Below are positions 16,713-25,370 of a DNA stretch of 64,000 bases, piece by piece. Below the pieces are notes generated by a model. The model had not been told where the DNA came from, did no database searches, and saw nothing but the letters and a program-made list of their open reading frames with translations. Within the stretch, counting starts at the first letter, position 1. Each line of letters starts with the position of its first letter. The position numbers were made by a program, and so were the translations under genes. The stretch spans positions 1-64,000 of the forward strand of contig SVQC01000005.1 of the NCBI GenBank assembly GCA_015065585.1. Reading direction: 5' to 3'. The DNA is from Oscillospiraceae bacterium. GTDB lineage: Bacteria; Bacillota; Clostridia; Oscillospirales; Acutalibacteraceae.

Positions 16713-18473
16713 TTATCTTAACATATATCCGGTTCCTACACCCGTAAGATGTAGCTTCATCAGCGCAAGGTCGGTTGTTGTCACACTACCGTTGGTATCA
16801 ACATCCGCGCCAAGTCCGATATCATCGACAGCGCCGACAAGGTAAAGTTTCATCAAGGCAAGGTCGTTTATTGTAATTTCCTTGTCACCGTCGGCATCGC
16901 CAACAAGATAAGCTTGCGCCTTAAACTCAAATCCGCTGATGTTTACAAAAGTAATATTACCGTATTCATCGCAAAAATCAGTTTCAGGATTATAGTAAAT
17001 ATCTACATCCTGAGTGGTTGCCCCATCATTTACGGTAAAATCAAGATAGAAAAGCACACCGTCTTCTTTATAATTTTCTTCATCAATTTCCATAAGCACC
17101 ACAAGATTACCTTCCGTAGCCTCGCCAACGCTTATAGCATAGGGAACGTCGCCTATAGTACAGGAATCAAGGGTAAAGGCATCGGGGTTATAATCAACTC
17201 TAACAATACCGTAGGCGAAACCGCTATGGTCTGAAACCTTAACGGGAATTCTCACGGTGTCTCCGGGAAGAGCCACAGTGTCAGGTGCTTCAGCATAAAT
17301 CGTATCTGAAACAGGCTCAAGAGTTACGGTATTAAGTACCGCATCGCAATGCTTACAGTGATATTTTCCTTCGCCGGAATTATTTAAAGCAGGAGCAGTA
17401 ATAACCTCAAGTCTGCCTTTCTCATGAGTCGTTTTATCGATATATTCTTCTCTTACTACCGCATTGCAGTCTTTACAAAAGACAGAGATTACACCAACAG
17501 CCGAACAGGTAGGCTCTCTCGTTATTCTATGCTCGCCTTCTCTGTGGGGAAGCTTAGGGATTGCTCGTGTGTCGCCACGCTCCAAGCAGCAAAGAGAACA
17601 CATATAAATTTCGACGCCTTCACTATAGCAAGTCGCTTCTTTAATAGTTACCCAGCCCATAGCGTGAGTACCGGTGGCGGCAATTACTCTGGTTTCAAGA
17701 ACAGCATCGCACTTAGTGCAAAAGCGAGCCTCTTGACCGTTATTTACACAATCGGCAGGATATTTTACCCGCCAAGTACCGTTGTCATGTCCCGTTGCCC
17801 CAACATCCGTTTTGGCGCTTTTTCCGCAAAGAGTACAAATTCTGACTGCTACGCCTTTCTCGGTACAAGTAGGATATTTTATAATCGTTTCCTCTGAGAA
17901 AACGTGAGCACAGCTGGCGGTAACATAACCCTTGGTTTGACCTACATTAAGAGGAGTATTATCGCTGTCTGCACCCCAAGATTTATTTTTATTTACAACT
18001 ATTTCATAATCTCCCGAAACATTTAAAGCAGTAAAATTAAGTGTAATTATTTCGCCGGTCTGAGTAAAATCGGCAACATTATTTACTTGGTCAATTACCT
18101 TTGAAGTAAGGGTAATGACAGCACCGTTTGAATCCCCTGCAAATTGTACGGCAAGATTGCTATTGTTTGCAGTTACAGAGTTAAGAACAAAAGAAGCCTT
18201 ATCAAATTCAATATTAATCACTGCCGTTGTAAAGCCGTGATTAATACCAAGAGTACCATTTATAGAAAAGTCAGCACCCGAAACAACCTCAGCGGAAGAA
18301 AGGTCCAAACGAATATTATCTCCAAAAATAACCTCATGGTCGAACATACTATCGTCCGTATTCAGAGAATAGGAATAAGAACCGACACCCACTGTTTCTA
18401 CAGCAAATACAGCAGGAACGGCAGTATAGGTCATAAGGCAAACGCACAGTAATAGCGCTAAAGTTTTTTTCAT
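16713..18473 (-). CDS. Secreted protein: two cohesin-like domains, Cys-rich repeats, dockerin
   Basis: 586 aa. Signal peptide to about VFA (residue 24). Order: cohesin-like domain 1 (about 35-185); five or six Cys-rich repeats of about 45 residues (about 190-390) with the pattern CTxxG.....C..C..., such as YPTCTEKGVAVRICTLCGK; cohesin-like domain 2 (about 395-520, DTVALPGDTVRIPVKVSD); and a C-terminal dockerin (DADGDKEITIND and DVDTNGSVTTTD). It shares the Cys-rich module type with the 591-aa protein at 7843-9618. With two potential cohesins and one dockerin it has scaffoldin-like architecture, though small. No enzyme domain is seen. Confidence 0.85.
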   Translation of the reverse strand: MKKTLALLLCVCLMTYTAVPAVFAVETVGVGSYSYSLNTDDSMFDHEVIFGDNIRLDLSSAEVVSGADFSINGTLGINHGFTTAVINIEFDKASFVLNSVTANNSNLAVQFAGDSNGAVITLTSKVIDQVNNVADFTQTGEIITLNFTALNVSGDYEIVVNKNKSWGADSDNTPLNVGQTKGYVTASCAHVFSEETIIKYPTCTEKGVAVRICTLCGKSAKTDVGATGHDNGTWRVKYPADCVNNGQEARFCTKCDAVLETRVIAATGTHAMGWVTIKEATCYSEGVEIYMCSLCCLERGDTRAIPKLPHREGEHRITREPTCSAVGVISVFCKDCNAVVREEYIDKTTHEKGRLEVITAPALNNSGEGKYHCKHCDAVLNTVTLEPVSDTIYAEAPDTVALPGDTVRIPVKVSDHSGFAYGIVRVDYNPDAFTLDSCTIGDVPYAISVGEATEGNLVVLMEIDEENYKEDGVLFYLDFTVNDGATTQDVDIYYNPETDFCDEYGNITFVNISGFEFKAQAYLVGDADGDKEITINDLALMKLYLVGAVDDIGLGADVDTNGSVTTTDLALMKLHLTGVGTGYMLR

Positions 18474-18511
18474 ATGGTAATAAATCTCTTCCTTTTGTTT
18501 TATTTTCCTTC

Positions 18512-18540
18512 ATTTTACCATTTACCATTTAATAAGTCAA
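18512..18540 (-). promoter_or_regulatory. Promoter of the 586-aa dockerin protein gene
   Basis: Minus strand TTGACT (18535-18540), 17 nt, TAAAAT (18512-18517). Confidence 0.65.
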
Positions 18541-18574
18541 TAATAATTACTATGTATTTCCATTATTTTGTTTT

Positions 18575-19498
18575 TTAAAAATCTTCGCAAAAATCTGTAA
18601 ATATCTGCTTTTCACAGCCTTTTGGCGAATATTCGAAACGGTCTATAACACCCTCTTTTTTAAAGTATTTTATCTTGGGAGAATATTTTTCCTCGCAAAC
18701 GTCAATAATAATAAGTTTGACCTTCATTTTTTCAGGGATAATATTTTTTATATAAACCCCTACGGTATCTCCTGCTTTAACACCCTCGGCAAGTTCCGCA
18801 AGTCCCGCAAGATTAGGAGCAAGCTCCACGAATACGCCATAATCTTCAACACTTCGCACCACTCCCGAAACGGTCTGATGAGGCGAAAATTCCATAACGT
18901 TTTCTTCCCAAGTACCAAGAAGTTCTTTGTGCGAGAGAGTCACCTTACCGTCACTTGATATTGCCTTTATTACGGCTTTAATTTCATTTCCGACGCTAAA
19001 GCGGTCTGAGGGGTGAGAAATTCGGGACACCGAGATACAATCAATAGGCAAAAGGGCTGCCACACCGCAGCCTATATCGCAAAAAGCTCCAAAAGAGTCA
19101 AGATGGGTTACCCTTGCTTTTATGATACTTCCTATTTTAAGATTTTCTTTCATAAAGCTCAAAAACATTTCCTGAGCTTTTCGACGGGATAAAAGAGCTA
19201 TTTTCTTGCCATCGGCTTCATCGAAACCCGTCACCGTAAAGCAAACGCTTTTTCCTACACGGGAAATAAGAGCAATATCTCGGGTTGTACCCTCCTTTAT
19301 TCCCTTAGCGCCTTCTTCACGCTTTATTACGCCGCGCATAGAACCTAAATCTACAATAAGATTATGCTCTGTATCACACATTTGCACAGGCGCTTCTAGG
19401 ATTTCACCGCTAAGCATAGCCTGCTCTAGAAAAGCTGTACTGTAAAAACCTTTGTTTTTGTTTATTCCTTCCGGATAAAACTCTTTCATTATTATCAT
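18575..19498 (-). CDS. S1 RNA-binding domain protein (short ribosomal protein S1-like)
   Basis: 307 aa. Three S1-type OB folds can be followed: about 30-105 (HNLIVDLGSMRGVI), about 118-190 (GSIIKARVTHLDSFGAFCDIG, the best match), and about 205-265 (GVVRSVEDYGVFVELAPNLAGL). A role in RNA or ribosome binding follows from the fold. Clostridial S1-like proteins of this size are common, and full ribosomal S1 function is not certain. Two ATGs are possible: 19498 lies too close to GAAGGG, and the in-frame ATG at 19489 has better spacing. Confidence 0.85.
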   Translation of the reverse strand: MIIMKEFYPEGINKNKGFYSTAFLEQAMLSGEILEAPVQMCDTEHNLIVDLGSMRGVIKREEGAKGIKEGTTRDIALISRVGKSVCFTVTGFDEADGKKIALLSRRKAQEMFLSFMKENLKIGSIIKARVTHLDSFGAFCDIGCGVAALLPIDCISVSRISHPSDRFSVGNEIKAVIKAISSDGKVTLSHKELLGTWEENVMEFSPHQTVSGVVRSVEDYGVFVELAPNLAGLAELAEGVKAGDTVGVYIKNIIPEKMKVKLIIIDVCEEKYSPKIKYFKKEGVIDRFEYSPKGCEKQIFTDFCEDF

Positions 19499-19552
19499 GC
19501 CCTTCTTTTTTATCTTACTTTAAATATATGAAGGATAGGCATAATATATGAA

Positions 19553-19586
19553 AAAAGAGACCGTAACAAAATCGTTACGGTCTCTT
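19553..19586 (-). terminator. Terminator of the spoIIIA-asp23 operon
   Basis: Minus strand stem AAGAGACCGTAAC/GTTACGGTCTCTT with a 6-nt loop, then TTTTTT. Confidence 0.88.
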
Positions 19587-19598
19587 GTGCGGTTCTGC

Positions 19599-19940
19599 TT
19601 ATTTTTCCGGAATTGACTCTACGTCAGCTACAGTTACATTAACGCGGGTAATAGCGTTACCTGTCATACTCTGAAGCTTTTCTTTTACGTTTTCCTGTAC
19701 CTTTTCAGCAACCTCTTTAGCGTTGGCTGTATCATATATTTTTATATGAATATCCAAAGCAACAGCGCCGTTTTTCTCGGTTACATGTACTGCTTTAAAA
19801 AGCTTACCGCGGTTTAGCGCATTTTTCAAATCCACACCGTTTTCGGCAAGACCTGCTACGCCCTCAACCTCTTTAACGGCTATTTTTGCCATTTGCTCGA
19901 GTACACCTGCATTTATAGCAAGATTACTGTTTCTTTCCAT
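19599..19940 (-). CDS. Asp23/Gls24 family envelope stress protein
   Basis: 113 aa, the usual length for the YqhY/YloU group: LAINAGVLEQMAKIAVKEVEGVAGL, then an amphipathic beta-alpha region ending ITRVNVTVADV. Family members sit near the membrane and affect lipid or envelope homeostasis; the biochemical role is unclear. It follows spoIIIAH directly, the same neighbourhood seen for yqhY in many Firmicutes. AGGAGG is upstream of the ATG, and the terminator follows. Confidence 0.9.
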   Translation of the reverse strand: MERNSNLAINAGVLEQMAKIAVKEVEGVAGLAENGVDLKNALNRGKLFKAVHVTEKNGAVALDIHIKIYDTANAKEVAEKVQENVKEKLQSMTGNAITRVNVTVADVESIPEK

Positions 19941-20005
19941 TTTATATATCCTCCTTAGGCGGACTTTTGTGTTTTTATTTAGTATAACACATTATTTCAA
20001 AATTC

Positions 20006-20539
20006 TCAACTATTAACTGTAACAATTTTTATATTGGCAAGTGAAATATCACAAAGGGACATTACTGCGTCCTGTATCTGCACCGTCTGATTGGCAAGAA
20101 GCCCCTCGCTTCCTATTACCACGGTTACGCTATCGTCACCTATTATAGCAAGTACCTTTTCAAAGCCCTTGGCGACAAGCAGATTTTCTATAGCCGTTTC
20201 ATCGGTTTTTCGCTTGGCTATCTGTTCGGTAATCTTTACTGCCTTTTCTTTTTCTTCGCCGTTTGTACTTTTAAGAAGCTCTACCACCGTTTCTTCGGCC
20301 TCCTTATAAGCCTTTTCTCTGTCGGTTGTTGCCTTTGAAAAATAATCGTTTTGTACTTCTGCGCCTACCATAGTTGCATTATTATCACTCTGGCTTCCCA
20401 CAAGGGCTGTTTCACCCATATATTTGGTGTTTTCCTGCTGTTTTGAATATTTAGTATTAAGCCATACCGCCCCCGCAAGTACGAAAACCATAACCACGAG
20501 TCCTATCTGTCCTTTTGTAAAAACCTTTCCCTTTTTCAC
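20006..20539 (-). CDS. spoIIIAH: Stage III sporulation protein AH
   Basis: 177 aa. One N-terminal membrane helix (about residues 10-26), then an extracytoplasmic domain with a YscJ/FliF-like C-terminal half (LLVAKGFEKVLAIIGDDSVTV onwards). In spores SpoIIIAH in the mother-cell membrane pairs with forespore SpoIIQ to bridge the two membranes. Length is shorter than the B. subtilis protein (218 aa). It overlaps the end of spoIIIAG by 4 nt (ATGA type). Last gene of the spoIIIA set. Confidence 0.92.
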   Translation of the reverse strand: MKKGKVFTKGQIGLVVMVFVLAGAVWLNTKYSKQQENTKYMGETALVGSQSDNNATMVGAEVQNDYFSKATTDREKAYKEAEETVVELLKSTNGEEKEKAVKITEQIAKRKTDETAIENLLVAKGFEKVLAIIGDDSVTVVIGSEGLLANQTVQIQDAVMSLCDISLANIKIVTVNS

Positions 20540-21084
20540 TGTGTTTGCCCTCCTGTAACGCTTACTCTTTTTGATGTTATATTAAGTGATGCCGTAACGG
20601 CGCTTATTATTTTTTCTCTTATTTCTTCTCTTTGTCCTCCGTCACAGACTATTGCCACCCCTCGTATCTGAGGCATATATTCTATTACAGTAACCGCCGA
20701 CTCAGAGCCGTCCGAGGTTTTGACCGTTATCGTTTTAATTTTTTTATCATCGCTTATTTCTTCGCCGTTTTCGTCTGTTTTCTGACTTTTTGCATCCTGA
20801 GTTTCTCCTGCATATTCCCGTCTTATTCCCGTTTCCAACGTAACAAAAACCTTTGGACTTTTATCGCCGCTTATTTCCTTTACGATTTGTTTTAGATTGC
20901 TCTGCACAAACTCCACGTATTCTTTTTCGGTTGCAGTGGCTGTTACGGTATTGGTTTTCTGACTTTTTTGCGGGATAAAAGAGGAAACTCCTATAAGCAC
21001 CATTCCCACAATTCCTATAACGGCGAGTTTTTTGCCCGAAGTTAGTTTTTTAAGCAGCTTTTTTATATTTATTTTTTCTATAAT
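20536..21084 (-). CDS. spoIIIAG: Stage III sporulation protein AG
   Basis: About 182 aa if read from 21084; a GTG at 21009 gives 157 aa but cuts off the cytoplasmic basic segment and lies inside the membrane helix (AVIGIVGMVLIGVSSF). The extracytoplasmic domain ends EEIREKIISAVTASLNITSKRVSVTG, the ring-forming motif that oligomerises in the channel between mother cell and forespore. The only Shine-Dalgarno (GAGGTGA, 21090-21095) points at CTG, ATT or ATA codons. ATT at 21084 overlaps the spoIIIAF stop as TGATT, the pattern expected for TGATG. The start is therefore uncertain. Confidence 0.85.
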   Translation of the reverse strand: MIEKINIKKLLKKLTSGKKLAVIGIVGMVLIGVSSFIPQKSQKTNTVTATATEKEYVEFVQSNLKQIVKEISGDKSPKVFVTLETGIRREYAGETQDAKSQKTDENGEEISDDKKIKTITVKTSDGSESAVTVIEYMPQIRGVAIVCDGGQREEIREKIISAVTASLNITSKRVSVTGGQTQ

Positions 21085-21494
21085 CAGCTCACCTCTATCT
21101 GCTCAATCCCCGTATTTTCGCTTATTATTTTCTTTACTTTTTCGGGTTCTTTTGCTCCTGTCACCCTTATCTTTTCTATATTTATGCTGCCGTCCTCGTT
21201 TTGAGAATAGCTAATACTTACTTTTTTAAATTCTGTTTCCTCTTTTTTAAGCATTTGCTCAACCGTACCGGTAAATGCCGCTTCGCTAAGATTATAATTG
21301 GTATAATCCTGCGACGACATACTAAAGGGGATATCGATAAAGCTTATAGACGGCAAGCCGGAAAGAAGCGAACACAAAAGGGTGACGGCAAAGACAAAGC
21401 GCGTCATTTTTGCCGTTTCACCGCTGTTTTTAATAAAGGCGGCGCTTCCGTAAGAAACAAGTATTATACAAAGCGACATAAAGAAGTTTCTCAT
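21084..21494 (-). CDS. spoIIIAF: Stage III sporulation protein AF
   Basis: 136 aa. Two N-terminal membrane helices (about 5-22 and 30-50), then a soluble domain ending VRVTGAKEPEKVKKIISENTGIEQIEVS-like, the SpoIIIAF domain with SpoIIIAG/YscJ-like topology. Component of the SpoIIIA-SpoIIQ complex in the mother cell. It overlaps spoIIIAE by 4 nt and is followed by spoIIIAG at a TGATT junction. Shorter than the B. subtilis protein (206 aa). Confidence 0.92.
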   Translation of the reverse strand: MRNFFMSLCIILVSYGSAAFIKNSGETAKMTRFVFAVTLLCSLLSGLPSISFIDIPFSMSSQDYTNYNLSEAAFTGTVEQMLKKEETEFKKVSISYSQNEDGSINIEKIRVTGAKEPEKVKKIISENTGIEQIEVS

Positions 21495-22564
21495 ACCTTC
21501 ATCATTACCCCCATAGAAATTATAAGCAAAGCAAGGCTTAAAAGAACAAGCCCTAAAAGAAGCGAAATTACCGCCTCGCAGGAGGACATAAGAGAGGATA
21601 TTTTAAGGCAGGAAAAAACATCTGAAAAGCTTTTTAAAAAAAGCAGAGAAAACCGCCAGCAAATAAGTGAGCAGATAAGAGGCAAAACAATAATTACCGC
21701 CCCTGCTACTATGTATATTCCCGCCCCTGAGCGCAATACCCCTATACTTGCCGCAACTGCCGTTGCCGATTCGCTCAAAGCGTTGCCTGCAACGGGAACG
21801 GCTGTGCCAAGAACGAATTTTGCGGTTTTCATTGAAAGATTATCGGTAAAGGTACCCACCGCCGTTTTTGTGCCGATTATAAAAAGAAAAACCGTAACGC
21901 AAAAGGAATACAGCCACATACTCAGCTTTCTTATGGTATCCATAAGGCTGTTAATGCTTTGTTTGTCGGCGAATGCAGAGCACATACCGATAGCAAGATA
22001 AGCGTTCATAACGGGGGAAAGTATAAAGGTGCAGATATAAGACATAACCTCACAGGCTACCAAAACCACTCCTCCGGCCTGAGCCGTCGCCGCCTTTCCT
22101 CCTGTAATTAAAAGTCCTAAATATACGGGTATAGCCGTTGTGACAAATCCGAAAACCGCCGTTAAAGTCTGCTCAGCCGCCTTTATACAGCTATACACCG
22201 AAAAGGTCAGAAAGGAGGCGCAGGAAAGAAGACAAACGGTATCCACCGTACCGCTTATATCCCCCGTAGAAAAGCTGTTCATAAGGGAACTTAAAAGAAT
22301 AATGGAAACTATTGCCGCCGCGCTTTTTATAACGGCGGAGAAGCCTTCCATAAGAAAGTCACTTATAACCAAAAAAAAGCCCTTTTCCGATAATTTTTCA
22401 CCTATGTTATCAGTCTGCCAGCCGTTTTCCTCAAAAATTTCTCTTGCGTTTTCAGGCAATGCCTCCATTATACTGTCAATATTGCTTGCTTCTTCTATTT
22501 CCTCTGCCCTTACAGGTATACAAAAAAACAGCAAAAGCAGTATTATAACCCCGATTTTTTTCAC
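21491..22564 (-). CDS. spoIIIAE: Stage III sporulation protein AE
   Basis: 357 aa. Signal-like N-terminus (MKKIGVIILLLLFFCIPVRA), then about eight membrane helices including VETAGG-type and GTAVPVAGNALSESA segments typical of SpoIIIAE. Probably the polytopic transport part of the SpoIIIA channel that feeds the forespore. It overlaps spoIIIAD by 4 nt and spoIIIAF by 4 nt, so translation of the operon is tightly coupled. Confidence 0.93.
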   Translation of the reverse strand: MKKIGVIILLLLFFCIPVRAEEIEEASNIDSIMEALPENAREIFEENGWQTDNIGEKLSEKGFFLVISDFLMEGFSAVIKSAAAIVSIILLSSLMNSFSTGDISGTVDTVCLLSCASFLTFSVYSCIKAAEQTLTAVFGFVTTAIPVYLGLLITGGKAATAQAGGVVLVACEVMSYICTFILSPVMNAYLAIGMCSAFADKQSINSLMDTIRKLSMWLYSFCVTVFLFIIGTKTAVGTFTDNLSMKTAKFVLGTAVPVAGNALSESATAVAASIGVLRSGAGIYIVAGAVIIVLPLICSLICWRFSLLFLKSFSDVFSCLKISSLMSSCEAVISLLLGLVLLSLALLIISMGVMMKV

Positions 22565-22950
22565 TTTCCCACCAACTCTGTTGCCAAACTCAGCAATTCG
22601 CTTATAAGTGGCAGAGCAATAATAAAAATAGTTACTCTGCCGGCAAAAACTATCTTAAGCGCCATAGCGTTTTGTCCCGCGTCCTTTGCCATATTTGAAG
22701 CAAATTCACATATATATCCCACCCCTAACGACTTTATTGCCACAGCAAAATATTTGGAATTTATACCGCTGTCAGCCAAAATTCCCCTGAAGGCAGAAAA
22801 ATATCCCTGAAGCTCGCTTACACAAAGAAAAAAAGCCGCCGAAGCCCCTGCCACCGAAATTATAAAGGCAAGCTCGGGGCGAAAAGGCTTTACGGTAAGG
22901 GTTGCCGCAACGGTTATAAGCCCTATTCCTATTACCTTAAAAAGCATCAT
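22561..22950 (-). CDS. spoIIIAD: Stage III sporulation protein AD
   Basis: 129 aa, four membrane helices; FKVIGIGLITVAATLTVKPFRPELAF is the characteristic start. Small membrane subunit of the SpoIIIA channel complex, related to SpoIIIAC. It overlaps both spoIIIAC (4 nt) and spoIIIAE (4 nt). Length is standard for the family. Confidence 0.93.
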   Translation of the reverse strand: MMLFKVIGIGLITVAATLTVKPFRPELAFIISVAGASAAFFLCVSELQGYFSAFRGILADSGINSKYFAVAIKSLGVGYICEFASNMAKDAGQNAMALKIVFAGRVTIFIIALPLISELLSLATELVGK

Positions 22951-23141
22951 AATCCAAACACACTTTTAACGGTATCAAAAAGGTCGCCGATAACCCCGAC
23001 TATCATTACAAGAACCACAACAAGTCCTGCAAGAGTAGTCATCATCGCCTGTTCCTCTCTGCCCGAGCGAACTAAAAGCTGGTTTAAAACCGTTACTATA
23101 ATGCCGATACCTGCAACCTTGAATATAAAATCTACATCCAT
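22947..23141 (-). CDS. spoIIIAC: Stage III sporulation protein AC
   Basis: 64 aa, two membrane helices (IFKVAGIGIIVTVLNQLLVRSGREEQAMM, then VVLVMIVGVIGDLF). Full-length SpoIIIAC, with the conserved GREEQA loop. It lies between spoIIIAB (3 nt gap) and spoIIIAD (overlap). Acts in the mother-cell membrane during engulfment. Confidence 0.93.
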   Translation of the reverse strand: MDVDFIFKVAGIGIIVTVLNQLLVRSGREEQAMMTTLAGLVVVLVMIVGVIGDLFDTVKSVFGL

Positions 23142-23144
23142 TCT

Positions 23145-23597
23145 TTACCACCACAAAACCGAAAATACAACTCCGAAAAGAAATCCGCCCACCGAAAAGA
23201 GCTTATACTTTTCCGTTTCTTCTTTTTCCGCCTTTTCCAGTTGTTTTTTTAATATATTCTTATACGACGCGCATCTTTTAAGCTCATATTCTCCGTCCCA
23301 CATACCAAGCTCGCTGAAAAACTCATTTATAATGCCCTCGTCCTCTGCCGTAATACAGGCTTTCTTATCAGCATATACGCCATATTCCGAAAGACAGAAA
23401 TCTTCAGGCAAGGCCTTTTGTAAAATTTGCTCCTTATCGTAATTTTCAAGCTTTATATACTGAGAAATTTTTTCAAGGCAAAGGATAATCCCGTTAATAG
23501 ATGCTACCCTTTTTTTCAGGCTTCCCGCCTTTATGATACCGAAAAAGGTGGTGCAGATAATTATAAGAAAGCACCCTGTTATCCGTAAAATCCACAA
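23145..23597 (-). CDS. spoIIIAB: Stage III sporulation protein AB
   Basis: 150 aa with a TTG start inside the end of spoIIIAA (overlap 19 nt); GAGGTGA lies about 10 nt upstream. An N-terminal membrane helix and a C-terminal one (FSVGGFLFGVVFSVLWW) flank a helical GspF-like cytoplasmic domain. Probably couples the SpoIIIAA ATPase to the channel, by analogy with type II secretion. Confidence 0.9.
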   Translation of the reverse strand: MWILRITGCFLIIICTTFFGIIKAGSLKKRVASINGIILCLEKISQYIKLENYDKEQILQKALPEDFCLSEYGVYADKKACITAEDEGIINEFFSELGMWDGEYELKRCASYKNILKKQLEKAEKEETEKYKLFSVGGFLFGVVFSVLWW

Positions 23598-24511
23598 GCC
23601 TTTTTCACCTCGCTTAAAGTATATATTTTGTATTCTCCGTACCTATCGCTTTCAAGTATTACTATAAGATTTACTGCTCCCGTGCCGAGAAGCTTTTTAG
23701 TAACGTTTCGTCTGAAAATTTCCTTTATATTGTCAATATGAACAGTGGTTACAATATCCACACCGCCAAAAAGACAATTCTCTACCTCTTTTGCTTCCTC
23801 GACCGAGCCTATTTCGTCAAAGGCTATCAGGTTTGGAAACAGAGTTCGGGTCGCTTTTTCTATGCCGTCGGCTTTATTAAAGCCGAGAAGAACATCGGTA
23901 TTTACACCTATATCGTTTTGGCAAACACCCTTAAAGGATGCCGAAATTTCCCCTCGGCTGTCCACAACCGCTACCCTTTTTCCACCGTCTGAAACAAGTC
24001 TTATGAAATCTCTGAGCAGCGTGGTTTTTCCGCTTCCGGGGGCGCCGCAAATTAAAACTCCGCCCTTTTCGTAATTCTCGTAAAGAGCGTCGGCAACTCC
24101 TTTTATCTGTCTTGCAATACGGATATTAACCGAAGAAATATCGGTAATCCCCGCCTGTTCGCTGAAATTACCCGCAATCCCTGCTCTGCACCCGTTTTTC
24201 ATCATAACAAAGCCCTGTTTTATCTCTTTTATATGTGAATAAACCGAATTTTGAGTAAGCTTTATAAAGGCTTCTTCAAGGTCACTCTCCTTTACGGTTA
24301 CGGCATAATTTTTATCCCTTGTGAGTGCGCCGTCTGCCCTTACAAAATAGCTCTTCCCAAAAACAGTTACTGCCAAGGGCTTTTCCTTTCTTAGTCTTAT
24401 TTCCTGTATTTCTTCCTTTTTTTCATCACTAATAAAGGCTAAAATCCTCTCTATTTTATCTCCCACGCCGTAAAGGGCGCAATCAAACTGCCGTACCTTA
24501 TCCGTTTTCAT
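23579..24511 (-). CDS. spoIIIAA: Stage III sporulation protein AA (ATPase)
   Basis: 310 aa. RecA-type P-loop ATPase with Walker A GAPGSGKTTLLRD (about residue 153), Walker B-like LIAFDEIGS (about 227) and the RGEIS element. GspE/VirB11-like energiser of the SpoIIIA complex in the mother cell. First gene of the operon. Upstream, on the minus strand, CATACC about 20 nt before the ATG could be part of a sigma-E -10, but the -35 is not convincing. Confidence 0.94.
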   Translation of the reverse strand: MKTDKVRQFDCALYGVGDKIERILAFISDEKKEEIQEIRLRKEKPLAVTVFGKSYFVRADGALTRDKNYAVTVKESDLEEAFIKLTQNSVYSHIKEIKQGFVMMKNGCRAGIAGNFSEQAGITDISSVNIRIARQIKGVADALYENYEKGGVLICGAPGSGKTTLLRDFIRLVSDGGKRVAVVDSRGEISASFKGVCQNDIGVNTDVLLGFNKADGIEKATRTLFPNLIAFDEIGSVEEAKEVENCLFGGVDIVTTVHIDNIKEIFRRNVTKKLLGTGAVNLIVILESDRYGEYKIYTLSEVKKACGFYG

Positions 24512-24544
24512 AGCTTTACCTCAGTAAAAGGTATGTCCTAAAGG

Positions 24545-24585
24545 TAAAAAAAAGAACAACCCACAGAAATTTCTGTGGGTTGTTC
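24545..24585 (-). terminator. Terminator of yebC
   Basis: Minus strand 14-bp stem GAACAACCCACAGA/TCTGTGGGTTGTTC followed by a run of T. It separates yebC from the spoIIIA operon. Confidence 0.88.
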
Positions 24586-24604
24586 GTAAAATATTTACTT
24601 AATA

Positions 24605-25330
24605 TCAGATGTTTTCACAGTTGTGCCAGATAGCCTGAACGTCGTCGTTATCTTCCATCATATCGATAAGCTTTTCCATTTTTTCAAGCATAGCTTCGTC
24701 TGTAAGTTCGGTCATATTCTGAGGAATATAAGCCACCTCTGCCGAAACAAAGGCGTAACCCTTTTCTTCGAGAACATCACGCACCTGACCCAAATCGTTA
24801 GGGGCGGTAATGATTTCAAATATATCTTCTTCTGCGCTGAAATCCTCTGCGCCGGCTTCAAGAGCATCCATCATTACCGTGTCTTCGTCAAGGTCTTCAG
24901 AATCTATGATAATCTGACCTTTACGGTCAAACATAAAGGCAACGCTGCCCGACTGACCGAGATTGCCGCCGCATTTATCAAAATAGTGACGCATTTCACC
25001 GGCAGTACGGTTACGGTTATCGGTTAAGGTTTCAACGATACAGGCAACACCGCCGGGGCCGTAGCCCTCGTAAACCAGTTCTTCATAGTTATTAGCCTCG
25101 CCGTCACCTGCGGCTTTTTTGATAATACGCTCAATATTTTCATTAGGCACGTTTGCCGCCTTAGCCTTGGCGATAACGTCTTTAAGTTTGCTGTTTTCAG
25201 CGGGATTAGGACCTCCCTGCTTTACCACAACGGCGATTTCTCTGCCCATTTTGGTGAAAATTTTTGCCTTTGCGGCATCGGTTTTTTCTTTTTTTCTTTT
25301 AATATTGTTCCATTTACTGTGACCGGACAT
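24605..25330 (-). CDS. YebC/PmpR family protein
   Basis: 241 aa, full length. N-terminal signature MSGHSKWNNIKRKKEKTDA, then YEGYGPGG, TDNRNRT and a C-terminal acidic domain. Family members were long described as transcription regulators. More recent work on homologues indicates a role in translation of proline-rich stretches at the ribosome, so assignment between these is open. Single gene with its own terminator, following the dus gene on the same strand. Confidence 0.93.
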   Translation of the reverse strand: MSGHSKWNNIKRKKEKTDAAKAKIFTKMGREIAVVVKQGGPNPAENSKLKDVIAKAKAANVPNENIERIIKKAAGDGEANNYEELVYEGYGPGGVACIVETLTDNRNRTAGEMRHYFDKCGGNLGQSGSVAFMFDRKGQIIIDSEDLDEDTVMMDALEAGAEDFSAEEDIFEIITAPNDLGQVRDVLEEKGYAFVSAEVAYIPQNMTELTDEAMLEKMEKLIDMMEDNDDVQAIWHNCENI

Positions 25331-25370
25331 TTTTTACACGTTCCTTTCGGCAATTTCAGTTGTTATTTTA

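Noticed and set aside
21201-22001. 266-aa plus-strand frame across spoIIIAF/AE
   Set aside because: Antisense to two overlapping, clearly identified sporulation genes; peptide is Lys/Arg/Ile-rich shadow sequence.
24485-24545. Sigma-E promoter for the spoIIIA operon
   Set aside because: CATACC resembles a -10 element, but no acceptable -35 is seen at the right distance.
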